A DNA stretch of 64,000 bases from DT-111 sp965263225 (GCA_965263225.1 CBDHHG010000050.1:62001-126000); one strand, 5' to 3'; shown: positions 47,186 through 55,876, counted from the stretch's first letter. Made by a program: numbers and translations. Notes: generated by a model not told the origin, from the letters alone.

Positions 47186-47859
47186 GTAAGTTTGACAAAT
47201 TGATAAAGGATGAACTAAGCCAAACAGAGGAGGATAAGTTACTGGATGAAGTACTTTCCGCTAAGTTCGATGCCGAATTGAGGAGCCGATGGGATGCCCA
47301 ACTGAAAGAGCAACATAAGGACATGGTGGAGCAGGGAAAGAGAACGAGAGTGGTCAAATTGTCGATGGCCTGGCGAGCAGTGGCAGTAGCTGCTAGCATC
47401 GCCGCAATCTCCTTTGCCGTTTATCTACTTTACCCATCTTCTCCTAGTGCGCAAAGCTTCGCTCAAAACCAGTTAGAAAGCACGGAAATTATACATCCGG
47501 GGACCATTAAAGGGCAAATCACTACGGAGACTAAGAGAGCACTGGCCATTGAGGCCTTTAACCAACAAAATTATTCGGTGGCAGTTCGCGAATTCAACAA
47601 CATAGCAAACCCAAGCCAAGAAGATCAATTCTACCATGGGCTTGCATTGCTTCTAGACCGAGATTACATGGCTGCTGGTCGTAAACTAAAACCCCTCCTT
47701 GCAGAAGATTCGCCCTTTCGGGAAGAGGCGCGATGGTACTTAGCTTTATCTTTGGTTTTCCAAGAAAAAATGGAGGAGGCAAAGATTCAGTTATCTTCGA
47801 TGACCGAGCAAGAATGGAAGTTCGATCAGGCACAAGCACTATTGAAATTAATCCCCTAA
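47182..47859 (+). CDS. Single-pass membrane protein with TPR-like tail, in anti-sigma position
   Basis: A 225-aa protein overlapping the sigma gene by 4 bases. The N-terminal 60 residues are charged and helical (KLIKDELSQTEEDKLLDEVL), as in cytosolic anti-sigma modules. One transmembrane helix follows at about 68-85 (AVAVAASIAAISFAVYLLY). The periplasmic part has TPR-like helix pairs (AIEAFNQQNYSVAVREFNNI, FYHGLALLLDRDYMAAGRKL, ARWYLALSLVFQEKMEEAKI). I infer a membrane anti-sigma regulator or TPR adaptor. No zinc anti-sigma motif (HxxxCxxC) is visible. Confidence 0.78.
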   Translation: MSKFDKLIKDELSQTEEDKLLDEVLSAKFDAELRSRWDAQLKEQHKDMVEQGKRTRVVKLSMAWRAVAVAASIAAISFAVYLLYPSSPSAQSFAQNQLESTEIIHPGTIKGQITTETKRALAIEAFNQQNYSVAVREFNNIANPSQEDQFYHGLALLLDRDYMAAGRKLKPLLAEDSPFREEARWYLALSLVFQEKMEEAKIQLSSMTEQEWKFDQAQALLKLIP

Positions 47860-47950
47860 ATAAGGTTTAACCATAAGATTCTTTTCCATCAAGGCTATGA
47901 AAAGCCAAGAAAGGGGCTATGGCTATGGGGTATTTTACAGATGTCTAATT

Positions 47951-47966
47951 GAACATGAAAATGTTC
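47951..47966. repeat. Hairpin GAACAT-GAAA-ATGTTC before the subtilisin gene
   Basis: A perfect 6-bp stem with a 4-nt GAAA loop, followed by CTGACCCTATTTTTT, ends 16 bases before ATG 47983. It could be a weak terminator, an attenuator or an operator. Confidence 0.4.
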
Positions 47967-47982
47967 TGACCCTATTTTTTAA

Positions 47983-49638
47983 TTGAATGATGACATGATG
48001 ATTTATCGCTGGATTACTCTTTTATGCTTACTCCTATTGACAAATGCTTTGGCTATAGGACAAGCCACCCAATCAACAAAAGAAGGTGGAAATGAACAAG
48101 GCTTATCAAGCCCGAAGTCGTATTTGACGGATCATGATGATGATAACGACGACGACGATGATGATGATGATGATGATGACGATGACGACGACGACGAACC
48201 TGAAGTGCATCCGACTTTATATTTTGTCAAACTCGACCCTGCTTTGAGTAATACTGAAATGGATGACTTGCTGGACGATATGAACTCAGAAGAAATATGG
48301 TACATACCAGAGTTGGATCTACATTTATGGGAGGTCATAGGGTTTCCATACACTGCTGAAGAAAACCCCGTCTTGGATATTAATTCGCATATCGGTCGAG
48401 CACGGAAAAAGACAAAAATCAAGGAATCAAATTATAATGTAGGTTATCGCCTGACCGCGCCCATCATTTCAAGCCTAAATAGCTGCTTTGACGAACTGGA
48501 TTTAACGTCGACTCTGGGGCAAAACGCTGTCAAAGTCTCAATTTTAGACACGGGAATTTCAAACTTGCAGGACAATGCTGATGATGTTTATGATTTCGGT
48601 TTGACTCAATTTACCGGCTTTGACTATATCGACGATGATGAAATCCCTGATGATCAGCATGGACATGGTACACATATAGCGGGCTTGATCCACCATATGC
48701 TAGCCTCACTAGAGGGTATGGGAGATATAAGTTTTGATATTAGAAAAACGCATAATGCCTTGGGACAGGGCTTTTTATCGGAGTTGATACCTGCAGTTGT
48801 AGATGCTGTCAAAAACGGAGCAAATATCATCAATATGAGTTTTGGTTACCAAGATTTGCGGGTTGATGATTATTTCAAACCCTTACAACTCGCCATTGAT
48901 TATGCTGAGGCACAGGAAGTACTGATCGTTGCCTCGGCCGGGAACTTTGGGACTAGTAATGACCAGGAAACACTAGTGAGCTATCCAGCTTCTTTATCAA
49001 ATCCTAACATATTATCGGTAGCTTCCAGTGACTGTTCCAATCGGTTAAGTGAATTTAGTAGTTTCGGCAGTCAATCTGTGGATGTAGCCATCTTGGGCGA
49101 GAATATCCCGGGGCCAGATCTAGCAAGTGGCTCAACGCATAATACGGGGACCTCTTTTTCCTCTGCCATCGTTTCGGGACTAGCAGCGATCCTTGGAAGC
49201 CATCAATCTACTTTTAATATTGAAGGAATAAAATGTGCTTTGATCAACAATTCGCGACTGGAAGTTCATCTACATCATAAGGTCAAATCCAAGGGTATAA
49301 TTGATTTTCCAGCGGCCTTGGCGGATATCTCAACCTGCACCAACCAAATCCCGGTGGCGACTGATGATGCTAGTGAAGTAGAATTTGATCGATTCACGAT
49401 TTACCCCAATCCTGTTCAGGACGTAGCTTGGCTACATCTAGATGCGAGCTGGAAGGGAGAAGCCCAACTTTTAGTGACGGATAAAATGGGAAAAGTGTTA
49501 TTGAAAAAAAGGTTACTTTTGGGGTCGGCTAGATCGACTCAAGCTATTGAAGAATTGGGTAGACTAGCTAGAGGAATCTACTTTGTGAAATTAATAGCTA
49601 AAGATCAATCACTCAGCAAAAAAATAATCAAACACTAG
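47983..49638 (+). CDS. Secreted S8 subtilisin-like protease with poly-Asp run and T9SS domain
   Basis: A 551-aa protein. Met 47983 or 47995 starts the signal peptide (YRWITLLCLLLLTNALAI). Residues 56-71 are 16 consecutive Asp, preceded by DHDDDN, before an inhibitor-like propeptide (TLYFVKLDPALSNTEMDDLL). The catalytic triad is complete: Asp189 (SILDTGIS), His228 (HGHGTHIAG) and Ser391 (GTSFSSAIVSG), with the oxyanion Asn in VASAGNFGT. The C-terminus (FTIYPNPVQDVAWLHL to LARGIYFVKLIA) is a type A T9SS domain. It lies between the sigma/anti-sigma pair and the CHAT protease on one strand and is followed by a strong terminator. Confidence 0.92.
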   Translation: MNDDMMIYRWITLLCLLLLTNALAIGQATQSTKEGGNEQGLSSPKSYLTDHDDDNDDDDDDDDDDDDDDDDEPEVHPTLYFVKLDPALSNTEMDDLLDDMNSEEIWYIPELDLHLWEVIGFPYTAEENPVLDINSHIGRARKKTKIKESNYNVGYRLTAPIISSLNSCFDELDLTSTLGQNAVKVSILDTGISNLQDNADDVYDFGLTQFTGFDYIDDDEIPDDQHGHGTHIAGLIHHMLASLEGMGDISFDIRKTHNALGQGFLSELIPAVVDAVKNGANIINMSFGYQDLRVDDYFKPLQLAIDYAEAQEVLIVASAGNFGTSNDQETLVSYPASLSNPNILSVASSDCSNRLSEFSSFGSQSVDVAILGENIPGPDLASGSTHNTGTSFSSAIVSGLAAILGSHQSTFNIEGIKCALINNSRLEVHLHHKVKSKGIIDFPAALADISTCTNQIPVATDDASEVEFDRFTIYPNPVQDVAWLHLDASWKGEAQLLVTDKMGKVLLKKRLLLGSARSTQAIEELGRLARGIYFVKLIAKDQSLSKKIIKH

Positions 49639-49677
49639 GATCAGCTGTTGCTCTCTGTCCGCTCCTAGCTAAGGTAA

Positions 49678-49715
49678 GCCATATATCCAGGTGTTCTCCG
49701 GGTATATGGCTTTTT
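49678..49715 (+). terminator. Rho-independent terminator after the subtilisin gene
   Basis: GCCATATATCC pairs with GGGTATATGGC (11 bp, one wobble) around an 11-nt loop and is followed by TTTTT. It overlaps the region where the signal peptide of the next gene appears to start. Confidence 0.8.
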
Positions 49716-52529
49716 GTCATTTTATTCCTCACTGTAATTGATGGACTCCAGGGACAGGAAACTTCTTATTTCCAAGAGCTTTATGGGAAGATTAACGCGA
49801 ATCTAGAAAGAGAGGAGTATCAACAAAACATTGATAGCATTGGCTATTGGTCAAAGCAAGGCGACTTTCAGCTGTTAGATTGTGCAGAGCGAGGCAGAAT
49901 CTTTCATCGAATCGGAGTATCCTTGTATCTACAGGACCGAGAAGCAGAGGCTATCGTATATTTTCAGGACTCGGTTTTAAGCATCTGGGAACATTGCTCG
50001 GGAGTGGGGGAGGTAGAGCGTGCAAATACTATCTATAATATTGGGATTTGCTATCAATATCAAAATGATCTGCCACAGGCCAAAGCTTTTTTGGACCGAG
50101 CACTGGTCATCTTTGAACAGTCACCAAGCTATCCAAGATCAGAATTGGCGGAGAAGTACTTTGGAATCGGTAACTTTTATCACGATAATTTTGATGTATT
50201 TCGGGCGGAACTCTATTATGAAGCCGCGCTGAAGATTTTCCGAGAACTTGGAGGGAGTGAGCTTGATCGTTTCGATGTTTTGAATGAATTGCTAGCCATG
50301 AGCTCACATTTCAATCAGTTTGACGAAGCTCAAGCTTACTTTGATGAGGCATTAGCCATCCATGATACACATCCGGAGGTGTTCGAAGCGGAAGATTTAT
50401 TTCCGATATACCAAAATATGGGCGTTGTTTACTTCGAACAGAAAGCCTATCCCGCTGCGATCGAGATGGGTAATATGGCATTGAAATTGGTCGATAAGGT
50501 GGATCATCCAACGGAGTATGCATTAGTTGTAGAAATGTTGGCAGCGATCAAGTTGGAACAGACGGACTATGGCGAGGCCATTACAAGTTTCAAGGAGGTC
50601 CTTGACATCAGGAAAAAGAATGATGATAGTTTTAACCAAAGCGGACACTTAATCCTTGCCTACGAGAATTTAGCCGACGCTTATATCCGCCAAAAAGATA
50701 GTAAACAAGCTGAACAGACCCTACTACAAGCTCTTCGCCTTTTATTGTTGAAAGGGGACTTCGATGGTCGAGGTCTACCCATTATTCGCACGGCCGTTCC
50801 GCGGGATCAAAGAAGTTTTATTCGCTTGCTGGGTTTGAAAGCTCAATCGGCGCAATTGCATTTTGAAGAAACACGTGATATTCAATATTTGGAGGAAGGC
50901 CTTCATCTCCAATTCAAGATTGATTCAGTAGTTAATAGATTCCTACTGGCCTTGGATTCCAAAAGTTCAAGGTTAGAGATCTTTGATTTAATGATTGAGC
51001 ACTATGAGACTGCCATCGCAAGTGCTTTAAGGTTATATCATTTGACGAAGGAATCTGAGTATCTGGAGAAAGCTTATCACTTCTCCTCGAAAACCAAAGG
51101 CATCATTCTTCAATACGAGATGAATGAATCTACTGCTTTGCATACCTTACTGGATAGCACGCTGGTACAAAAGGAGAGGGCATTGAGGCGTGCCTTATAC
51201 GCTGCTCACCCCGATCCTTATCTGGAAGGAGCCATCAGAGATTCCTTAATACTAGTCTATTTGAAGGCACAAACGGATTTAGATCAATTCTTGGCGACAT
51301 TAGAGCAACTTGAACCACTTTATTTCGAACAAAAATATGCTTATCGGCAAACGGCTTCAATTAGAGCACTTAGAAATCAACTACCGTCCCAGCTAAGCTT
51401 GGTAGAATACTTCTATGGCAAAGATAGTGTCTACAGTTTCTGGATAAGCGACTCGGATTTTTTCTATCAGTCAGTGGCCAAAGAAGCCCTTTGGGTTAAT
51501 AATGACCTAGAGCAATATATCAGCCAATGCCACACGCCACAATCTATCCTGGAACCGACGATATCCAATCGCTTGTATGGGAAGCTAGTGCAGCAAGGAG
51601 TAGAGCAATTAGGTGAAGGAATTACTCGCCTTTGTATTATCCCGGACGGCCTGCTGCACCAAATGTCCTTTGATGCTTTGGTGACCGACCTTTCCTCGAA
51701 CTCCTATTTATTGGAAAAGTATGCACTATCCTATGCTTATTCCAATACCTTAATTAGAGAGGATATGAGGGCAGCCAATACTACTCCATATGTAGGTTTT
51801 GGCACTCGCTATTCCCCGGAACTCACAGATAAACTTAGAACACAAAAGCTTCTATTTGGGGAGGAAAGTCTTGGACCATTGGTTTTGGCTGCGGAAGAAG
51901 TGAGACGTGGGGAGGAGATTTTTGGTGGCGAAATTTTTCTTGAGCGAGAGGCCACCGTATCTCATTTTTATCAACATACGACTGCAACTGATGTAATACA
52001 CCTTTCCCTGCATGGGTTAGTAGATATGGATGACCCCGCTAGATCCTGTATTATATTTGATGACCAAGCATCAAATTACCTCTTGACGCCAACCTCCCTT
52101 TATTCGCATAGGATGCAGGCTCAATTGGTAATGCTCAGTGCCTGCCATACGGCAAGTGGAAAAATATACCGGGGAGAAGGTGTTCGAGGCATGAGTAAAG
52201 CCTTTTTACTTAGCGGGGCGGGAAGTGTTCTATCTAGTTTATGGAGCGCCTCTGAAGGCAGCTCCCTTTCCATTATGTCAAAGTTTCTACATTGGGTCAA
52301 AAATGGAGAGCCAAAAGACATCGCCTTACAAAATGCTAAGCTTGCATTTCTGCGGCAAGCAGGCCCTAGCCAGCGAGCACCTTATTATTGGGCTAATTAC
52401 TCTTTGATTGGAGACGCTACCCCTCTCCAGACTAAAGGGACTAACTGGTGGTTTTTTCCGCTTTTATTGTTGGGGAGCTTACTGCTTTTGATTTTCTTTT
52501 TCCGGCTTAAGTTGTTGAAAAATAGGTGA
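49704..52529 (+). CDS. TPR-CHAT (caspase-like) protease with signal peptide and C-terminal membrane anchor
   Basis: The frame is coding-like well upstream of its first standard start (TTG 49923). From about 49704 it reads WLFVILFLTVIDGLQGQ, a signal peptide, then ETSYFQELYGKINANLEREE. No ATG, GTG or TTG is in frame there. ATG 49706 is out of frame by one T in the T5 run at 49711-49715. About ten TPR units follow (e.g. ANTIYNIGICYQYQNDLPQA and FPIYQNMGVVYFEQKAYPAA), then a CHAT domain with both catalytic residues: His in IHLSLHG (52011) and Cys in LSACHT (52143). A terminal helix WWFFPLLLLGSLLLLIFFF with KNR after it anchors it, facing the periplasm. The substrate is unknown. Confidence 0.85.
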   Translation: MWLFVILFLTVIDGLQGQETSYFQELYGKINANLEREEYQQNIDSIGYWSKQGDFQLLDCAERGRIFHRIGVSLYLQDREAEAIVYFQDSVLSIWEHCSGVGEVERANTIYNIGICYQYQNDLPQAKAFLDRALVIFEQSPSYPRSELAEKYFGIGNFYHDNFDVFRAELYYEAALKIFRELGGSELDRFDVLNELLAMSSHFNQFDEAQAYFDEALAIHDTHPEVFEAEDLFPIYQNMGVVYFEQKAYPAAIEMGNMALKLVDKVDHPTEYALVVEMLAAIKLEQTDYGEAITSFKEVLDIRKKNDDSFNQSGHLILAYENLADAYIRQKDSKQAEQTLLQALRLLLLKGDFDGRGLPIIRTAVPRDQRSFIRLLGLKAQSAQLHFEETRDIQYLEEGLHLQFKIDSVVNRFLLALDSKSSRLEIFDLMIEHYETAIASALRLYHLTKESEYLEKAYHFSSKTKGIILQYEMNESTALHTLLDSTLVQKERALRRALYAAHPDPYLEGAIRDSLILVYLKAQTDLDQFLATLEQLEPLYFEQKYAYRQTASIRALRNQLPSQLSLVEYFYGKDSVYSFWISDSDFFYQSVAKEALWVNNDLEQYISQCHTPQSILEPTISNRLYGKLVQQGVEQLGEGITRLCIIPDGLLHQMSFDALVTDLSSNSYLLEKYALSYAYSNTLIREDMRAANTTPYVGFGTRYSPELTDKLRTQKLLFGEESLGPLVLAAEEVRRGEEIFGGEIFLEREATVSHFYQHTTATDVIHLSLHGLVDMDDPARSCIIFDDQASNYLLTPTSLYSHRMQAQLVMLSACHTASGKIYRGEGVRGMSKAFLLSGAGSVLSSLWSASEGSSLSIMSKFLHWVKNGEPKDIALQNAKLAFLRQAGPSQRAPYYWANYSLIGDATPLQTKGTNWWFFPLLLLGSLLLLIFFFRLKLLKNR

Positions 52530-52768
52530 TTAAGAAGGTGTTTTTCTTTCTGTGAAAAAAAGATAGAAAAAGTACGTCACACTTTGCACCCTAACTCCTT
52601 TTACTCCTGACTGAACACAAAAAATCGTAGACTAATCTAAGAGGAGCTATTTCCAGCAGAAGATTGATGTTAAGCTAAAAGATACTGAAAGACAGATTCT
52701 TTCGGCTGGCATGCCTTTGGTTAGTTGAGCGGCTTTCTTAAGAAACAATAACCAAAAGATCTAAAACT
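52530..52768. other. Intergenic region before the P-loop gene
   Basis: Contains GTCACACTTT at 52576-52585, identical in ten bases to the element upstream of the sigma gene. A loose A/T-rich inverted repeat at 52542-52570 might end the CHAT transcript. No gene seen. Confidence 0.4.
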
Positions 52769-53812
52769 ATGGAAAAGTTGAAAAGGTGTCTTATTACGCA
52801 AGGAGTGGATACATTTCAAATCAATGAAAACTACAACAAGACCTATGTACCGAAAGCTGGGGACCTGGCAGTTTTTGAGGTGAAAAAAGTAGGGAAACAC
52901 TCAAAGATGCAGATTGTGGGCGGACGTCTTAGACATATATTCCCGGGGGATCAGATCCTGGCCACCTTTGGTAATCGCTATGCCACTGGACAATTTGAAG
53001 GATATGTGCCAGGTAAGCAAGTGGAGGAATACCATATTTTGGGCCAAGGCGGGGCCGTCGGTATATTACATTCTACTCATGATAAATGGGCAAAAGTGGG
53101 CCCCACCACGCTCCGCCTACTCGGATATGCAGTAGATAGAAAAGGATCGATCATCAACACCAAATATTACAGTCAGGAAGAAATCAAGTTCAATCCCAAC
53201 AAGGTATATCCATTTCAGACGATCTTATCAGTAGGGTCCAGTATGGATAGTGGTAAAACCACCACTGCGGGATTTCTGGCTAGAGGTTTGCGTAAGGCTG
53301 GGAAGAGAGTGGCCTACATCAAACTAACGGGGACTGTCTACACAAAAGATAAAGAATTTGTGGAGGATTGCGGAGCCTATAAGGTCTTGGATTTTTCGGA
53401 TTATGGTTTTCCATCCACCTATATGTGTAGCTTGGAAGAACTCTTGAATCTTTATACTTCTCTACTACATAGCATAGTGCCATCCCAACCCGATTATATC
53501 GTAATAGAAGTAGCAGATGGCTTATTACAGAGAGAGACCAATATGCTATTGTTTTATCCTGGTTTTATGAACACTATAGATCATGTTATTCTTTCATGTG
53601 GAGATAGCATGGGCGTACCTTTTGGTCTGGAGTTATTAACGGGCATAGGACATAGGCCCTTTGCCCTGAGTGGACTCTTTACTGCCAGCCCACTCCTGCG
53701 AATGGAAGTAGAGCAATGTTGTCAAGTTCCTGTACTATCGCTTTCGGATATGCAGGAAGTAGAAAGGCTGGAAACAGTACTAAGAACAAGCGTTTCTTCT
53801 ATGGCCTCCTAA
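52769..53812 (+). CDS. P-loop NTPase, MobB/DUF1611-like
   Basis: A 347-aa cytosolic protein. The C-terminal half is a P-loop domain with Walker A VGSSMDSGKTTTAGFLARGL (Lys163) and a Walker B-like strand YIVIEVADGLLQRE. This is the arrangement of MobB and DUF1611-type proteins, in which TT(A/T) follows the GK. The N-terminal 140 residues are strand-rich (GDLAVFEVKKVGKHSKMQIV, GRLRHIFPGDQILATFGNRY) and unassigned. The reaction is unknown. It lies 134 bases upstream of the ABC transporter on the same strand and may work with it (inference). Confidence 0.68.
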   Translation: MEKLKRCLITQGVDTFQINENYNKTYVPKAGDLAVFEVKKVGKHSKMQIVGGRLRHIFPGDQILATFGNRYATGQFEGYVPGKQVEEYHILGQGGAVGILHSTHDKWAKVGPTTLRLLGYAVDRKGSIINTKYYSQEEIKFNPNKVYPFQTILSVGSSMDSGKTTTAGFLARGLRKAGKRVAYIKLTGTVYTKDKEFVEDCGAYKVLDFSDYGFPSTYMCSLEELLNLYTSLLHSIVPSQPDYIVIEVADGLLQRETNMLLFYPGFMNTIDHVILSCGDSMGVPFGLELLTGIGHRPFALSGLFTASPLLRMEVEQCCQVPVLSLSDMQEVERLETVLRTSVSSMAS

Positions 53813-53860
53813 GTAATTCTTAAGCACATGTTTTGATGCTCCCTCATTTTAGGGAGAAGT

Positions 53861-53888
53861 GAGGCCGTGTCGGGCAGTGAGCGGCCTC
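53861..53888 (+). terminator. Hairpin after the P-loop gene
   Basis: A perfect 7-bp GAGGCCG/CGGCCTC with a 14-nt loop is followed by CCACTTTTCTTT. A smaller hairpin CTCCCT/AGGGAG precedes it. Confidence 0.6.
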
Positions 53889-53892
53889 CACT

Positions 53893-53910
53893 TTTCTTTC
53901 CTGAAAGAAA
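53893..53910. repeat. Inverted repeat TTTCTTTC-CT-GAAAGAAA
   Basis: A perfect 8-bp inverted repeat with a 2-base centre lies 36 bases upstream of the ABC transporter start, as an operator would. The purine/pyrimidine strand bias could also arise by chance. Confidence 0.4.
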
Positions 53911-53946
53911 CAAAACGCTACTAATTGTACTGAGTAGGGTAGCACG

Positions 53947-55665
53947 ATGCGACTTTTACTTTTACTTGTATTAACTATTTTGAGCATAGCAACAATGAAT
54001 TTTTGGCAACTGATTCTTGATTTTGTACGTAGTCGGCCAAAAGAGGTTAGTATCGGTCTATTGATGGGGATATTGGCTAATCTAGTAATCTTGTTCCTGC
54101 CGATTTATATAGCGCAGTCTTTTGATCTTCTTTTCGGAGTAAGTTCACATCGGGCACAAATCCTGGGTTTTATTCCGGAAGGGGTTCTCAGTCATTTTCC
54201 TACCTACTTCAAGGTGTTTATGCTAATGCTGGCTTTACGCACGATCACTGACTTCGGACAAAGATATTACATCGGATATTTGGGTGAGTTGCATCTGGCA
54301 CAACTGCGAGAAAGGATTTTTGAGGACCAACTTAGAGTGAGACAACAAGTGTACGATGAAAAAGGAATTGCGAAGTATCTGCTGCGTTATAGCGGCGATC
54401 TAACTAGTATACAGGCTTTTTTGACAAAAGGAGTGATACGGTTTATTAGCGATCTATTTCTACTCAGCCTAACCTTGATCTTGTTGTATCAGATAGAGGA
54501 GAGGGTAGCAGGGGTGGTAGGCGGTCTAATGATTATTCTGGCTGCGGTTACCTACCTACTTAATATTAGACTTCATCACATTTCATTGGCAAGACGCAAT
54601 GCTAAATCTGGCCTGCTCAAGTTCGTTACTGCGCGATTGCAAAGTATCTTAACCATAAAATCATTTAATCGAGCATCAGTAGAAGCAAAGAAGTATAAAA
54701 AGAGGGTTCATAAACTATTGCTACTCGGTCGGCAGTACCTGCAGATTCGAAGTCTCATTGGTGCTACTATCCCTAGCATGTTGTATGCCATTATAGGCGC
54801 CATGATGCTTATGGTATTCTACTTAAAAGGGAGAGGTGAGGTGTTGGATTCAAAGGCATACTTTGCTGCAATTCTCTTAATGATTACAATTCTTCCAGTT
54901 TTTCGGAGATGCTTCCAGGTCAGTATTGTCTGGCGCAATGGTGCTATTTCTTACCGAAAACTGATTGACATATTACTATTACCGAAGGAATCATCGGTAG
55001 TCCGGCAAATGAAGCCAATAGAACGAATAGAGCTTAGAGAGGTAGCCTTTCTGCGAGGACAAACTGCTCTTGAATTCCCATCACACTTGGATTTCCAGCA
55101 AGGGAGTATTACCTGGGTTAAAGGTGAATCCGGAACTGGAAAGTCAATTTTATTGAAGGTGATAAATGGATTATATAAAGCAAATACTGGGAACATCTTC
55201 TTTAATGGGGTTTCGAGTAAGCAGTTTTGTCCTTTCGCTATTCGTGGACAGATGACGGTAGTGTCCGATGAATGGAAGTTGTTAGGAAGAACGGTATTTG
55301 AGGCCATCTCATACAGCAGAGATATGAGCAAGAGACTACCTGCCAATCGTATGCTAAAACGCTTGGGGCTTTCAGAAGAACTCACCTTAGATACAAGGAT
55401 TGGTGAAATGGGGGTAAACCTTTCCAATGGTCAATACAAGAAGCTATTGTATGCTAGAGCCTTCCTAACCAAGAAGCCGATTTTGTTAATTGATGAACCC
55501 TTCAAAGGCTTGGATGAGCAGGCGACCACCCTAATTGCTGATCTAATCATGGAAAGAACGGAAAACAGTATCATTATACTATTCGCGAGTAAGGAGTGTA
55601 ATAAACATATTGGAATTCATCAAACGATCGACCTTCATAAACCGCTTTACCAGGAGTCCGATTAG
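53947..55665 (+). CDS. ABC half-transporter (membrane plus ATPase) with degenerate ATPase motifs
   Basis: A 572-aa exporter-type half-transporter. An in-frame ATG at 53995 is an alternative start. About six membrane segments (VSIGLLMGILANLVILFLPI, FISDLFLLSLTLILLY, VVGGLMIILAAVTYLL, TIPSMLYAIIGAMMLMVFYL) precede a nucleotide-binding domain. Walker A is GESGTGKS (Lys399 from the first Met), the signature LSNGQ and Walker B ILLIDEP. The Q-loop position reads VVSDEW instead of a Gln, and the H-switch reads ILFASKE with Lys for His. The substrate is unknown. There is no C39 peptidase domain. It ends the 46.6-55.7 kb same-strand cluster. Confidence 0.86.
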   Translation: MRLLLLLVLTILSIATMNFWQLILDFVRSRPKEVSIGLLMGILANLVILFLPIYIAQSFDLLFGVSSHRAQILGFIPEGVLSHFPTYFKVFMLMLALRTITDFGQRYYIGYLGELHLAQLRERIFEDQLRVRQQVYDEKGIAKYLLRYSGDLTSIQAFLTKGVIRFISDLFLLSLTLILLYQIEERVAGVVGGLMIILAAVTYLLNIRLHHISLARRNAKSGLLKFVTARLQSILTIKSFNRASVEAKKYKKRVHKLLLLGRQYLQIRSLIGATIPSMLYAIIGAMMLMVFYLKGRGEVLDSKAYFAAILLMITILPVFRRCFQVSIVWRNGAISYRKLIDILLLPKESSVVRQMKPIERIELREVAFLRGQTALEFPSHLDFQQGSITWVKGESGTGKSILLKVINGLYKANTGNIFFNGVSSKQFCPFAIRGQMTVVSDEWKLLGRTVFEAISYSRDMSKRLPANRMLKRLGLSEELTLDTRIGEMGVNLSNGQYKKLLYARAFLTKKPILLIDEPFKGLDEQATTLIADLIMERTENSIIILFASKECNKHIGIHQTIDLHKPLYQESD

Positions 55666-55768
55666 GAGATGTATCCAGTCTGGTTGTTCGTTTTGTTAAG
55701 GTAGTGTGACAATAGTATTCGGACAATTTTGGGTAGTGGGTTGGGATGCCAGGAGAGGCCCAAAAACC

Positions 55769-55876
55769 GCCATAGCCGTAGGCTACGGACCTGTCTCGCT
55801 CCTCGGCAGCGGGGAGGCTTTGAGTAACGAAGTATGGCAACTAAGGTAGCAGCCGAAAGGTCGGAGACGCTATGGC
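55769..55876. repeat. 108-nt imperfect palindromic element, possible structured RNA or dispersed repeat
   Basis: The outer arms GCCATAGC (55769-55776) and GCTATGGC (55869-55876) are perfectly complementary. Inside are CCGTAGGCTACGG (55776-55788), GACC/GGTC, TCGGC/GCCGA and GTCTC/GGAGAC. It is GC-richer than its surroundings and sits alone between two converging genes. The minus-strand reading (YGYGGFWASPGIPTHYP) looks protein-like but has no family match I know. It may be a genome-wide repeat of this lineage. Confidence 0.4.

Noticed and set aside
48132..48422. Minus-strand ORF with a serine run opposite the subtilisin gene
   Set aside because: It is the antisense reading of the GAT/GAC Asp tract and part of a well-supported gene on the other strand.
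55574..55840. 88-codon minus-strand ORF between the ABC transporter and the dehydrogenase
   Set aside because: Half of it lies antisense to the ABC gene and the rest overlaps the palindromic element; no domain is recognised. It may be a repeat-borne reading frame.
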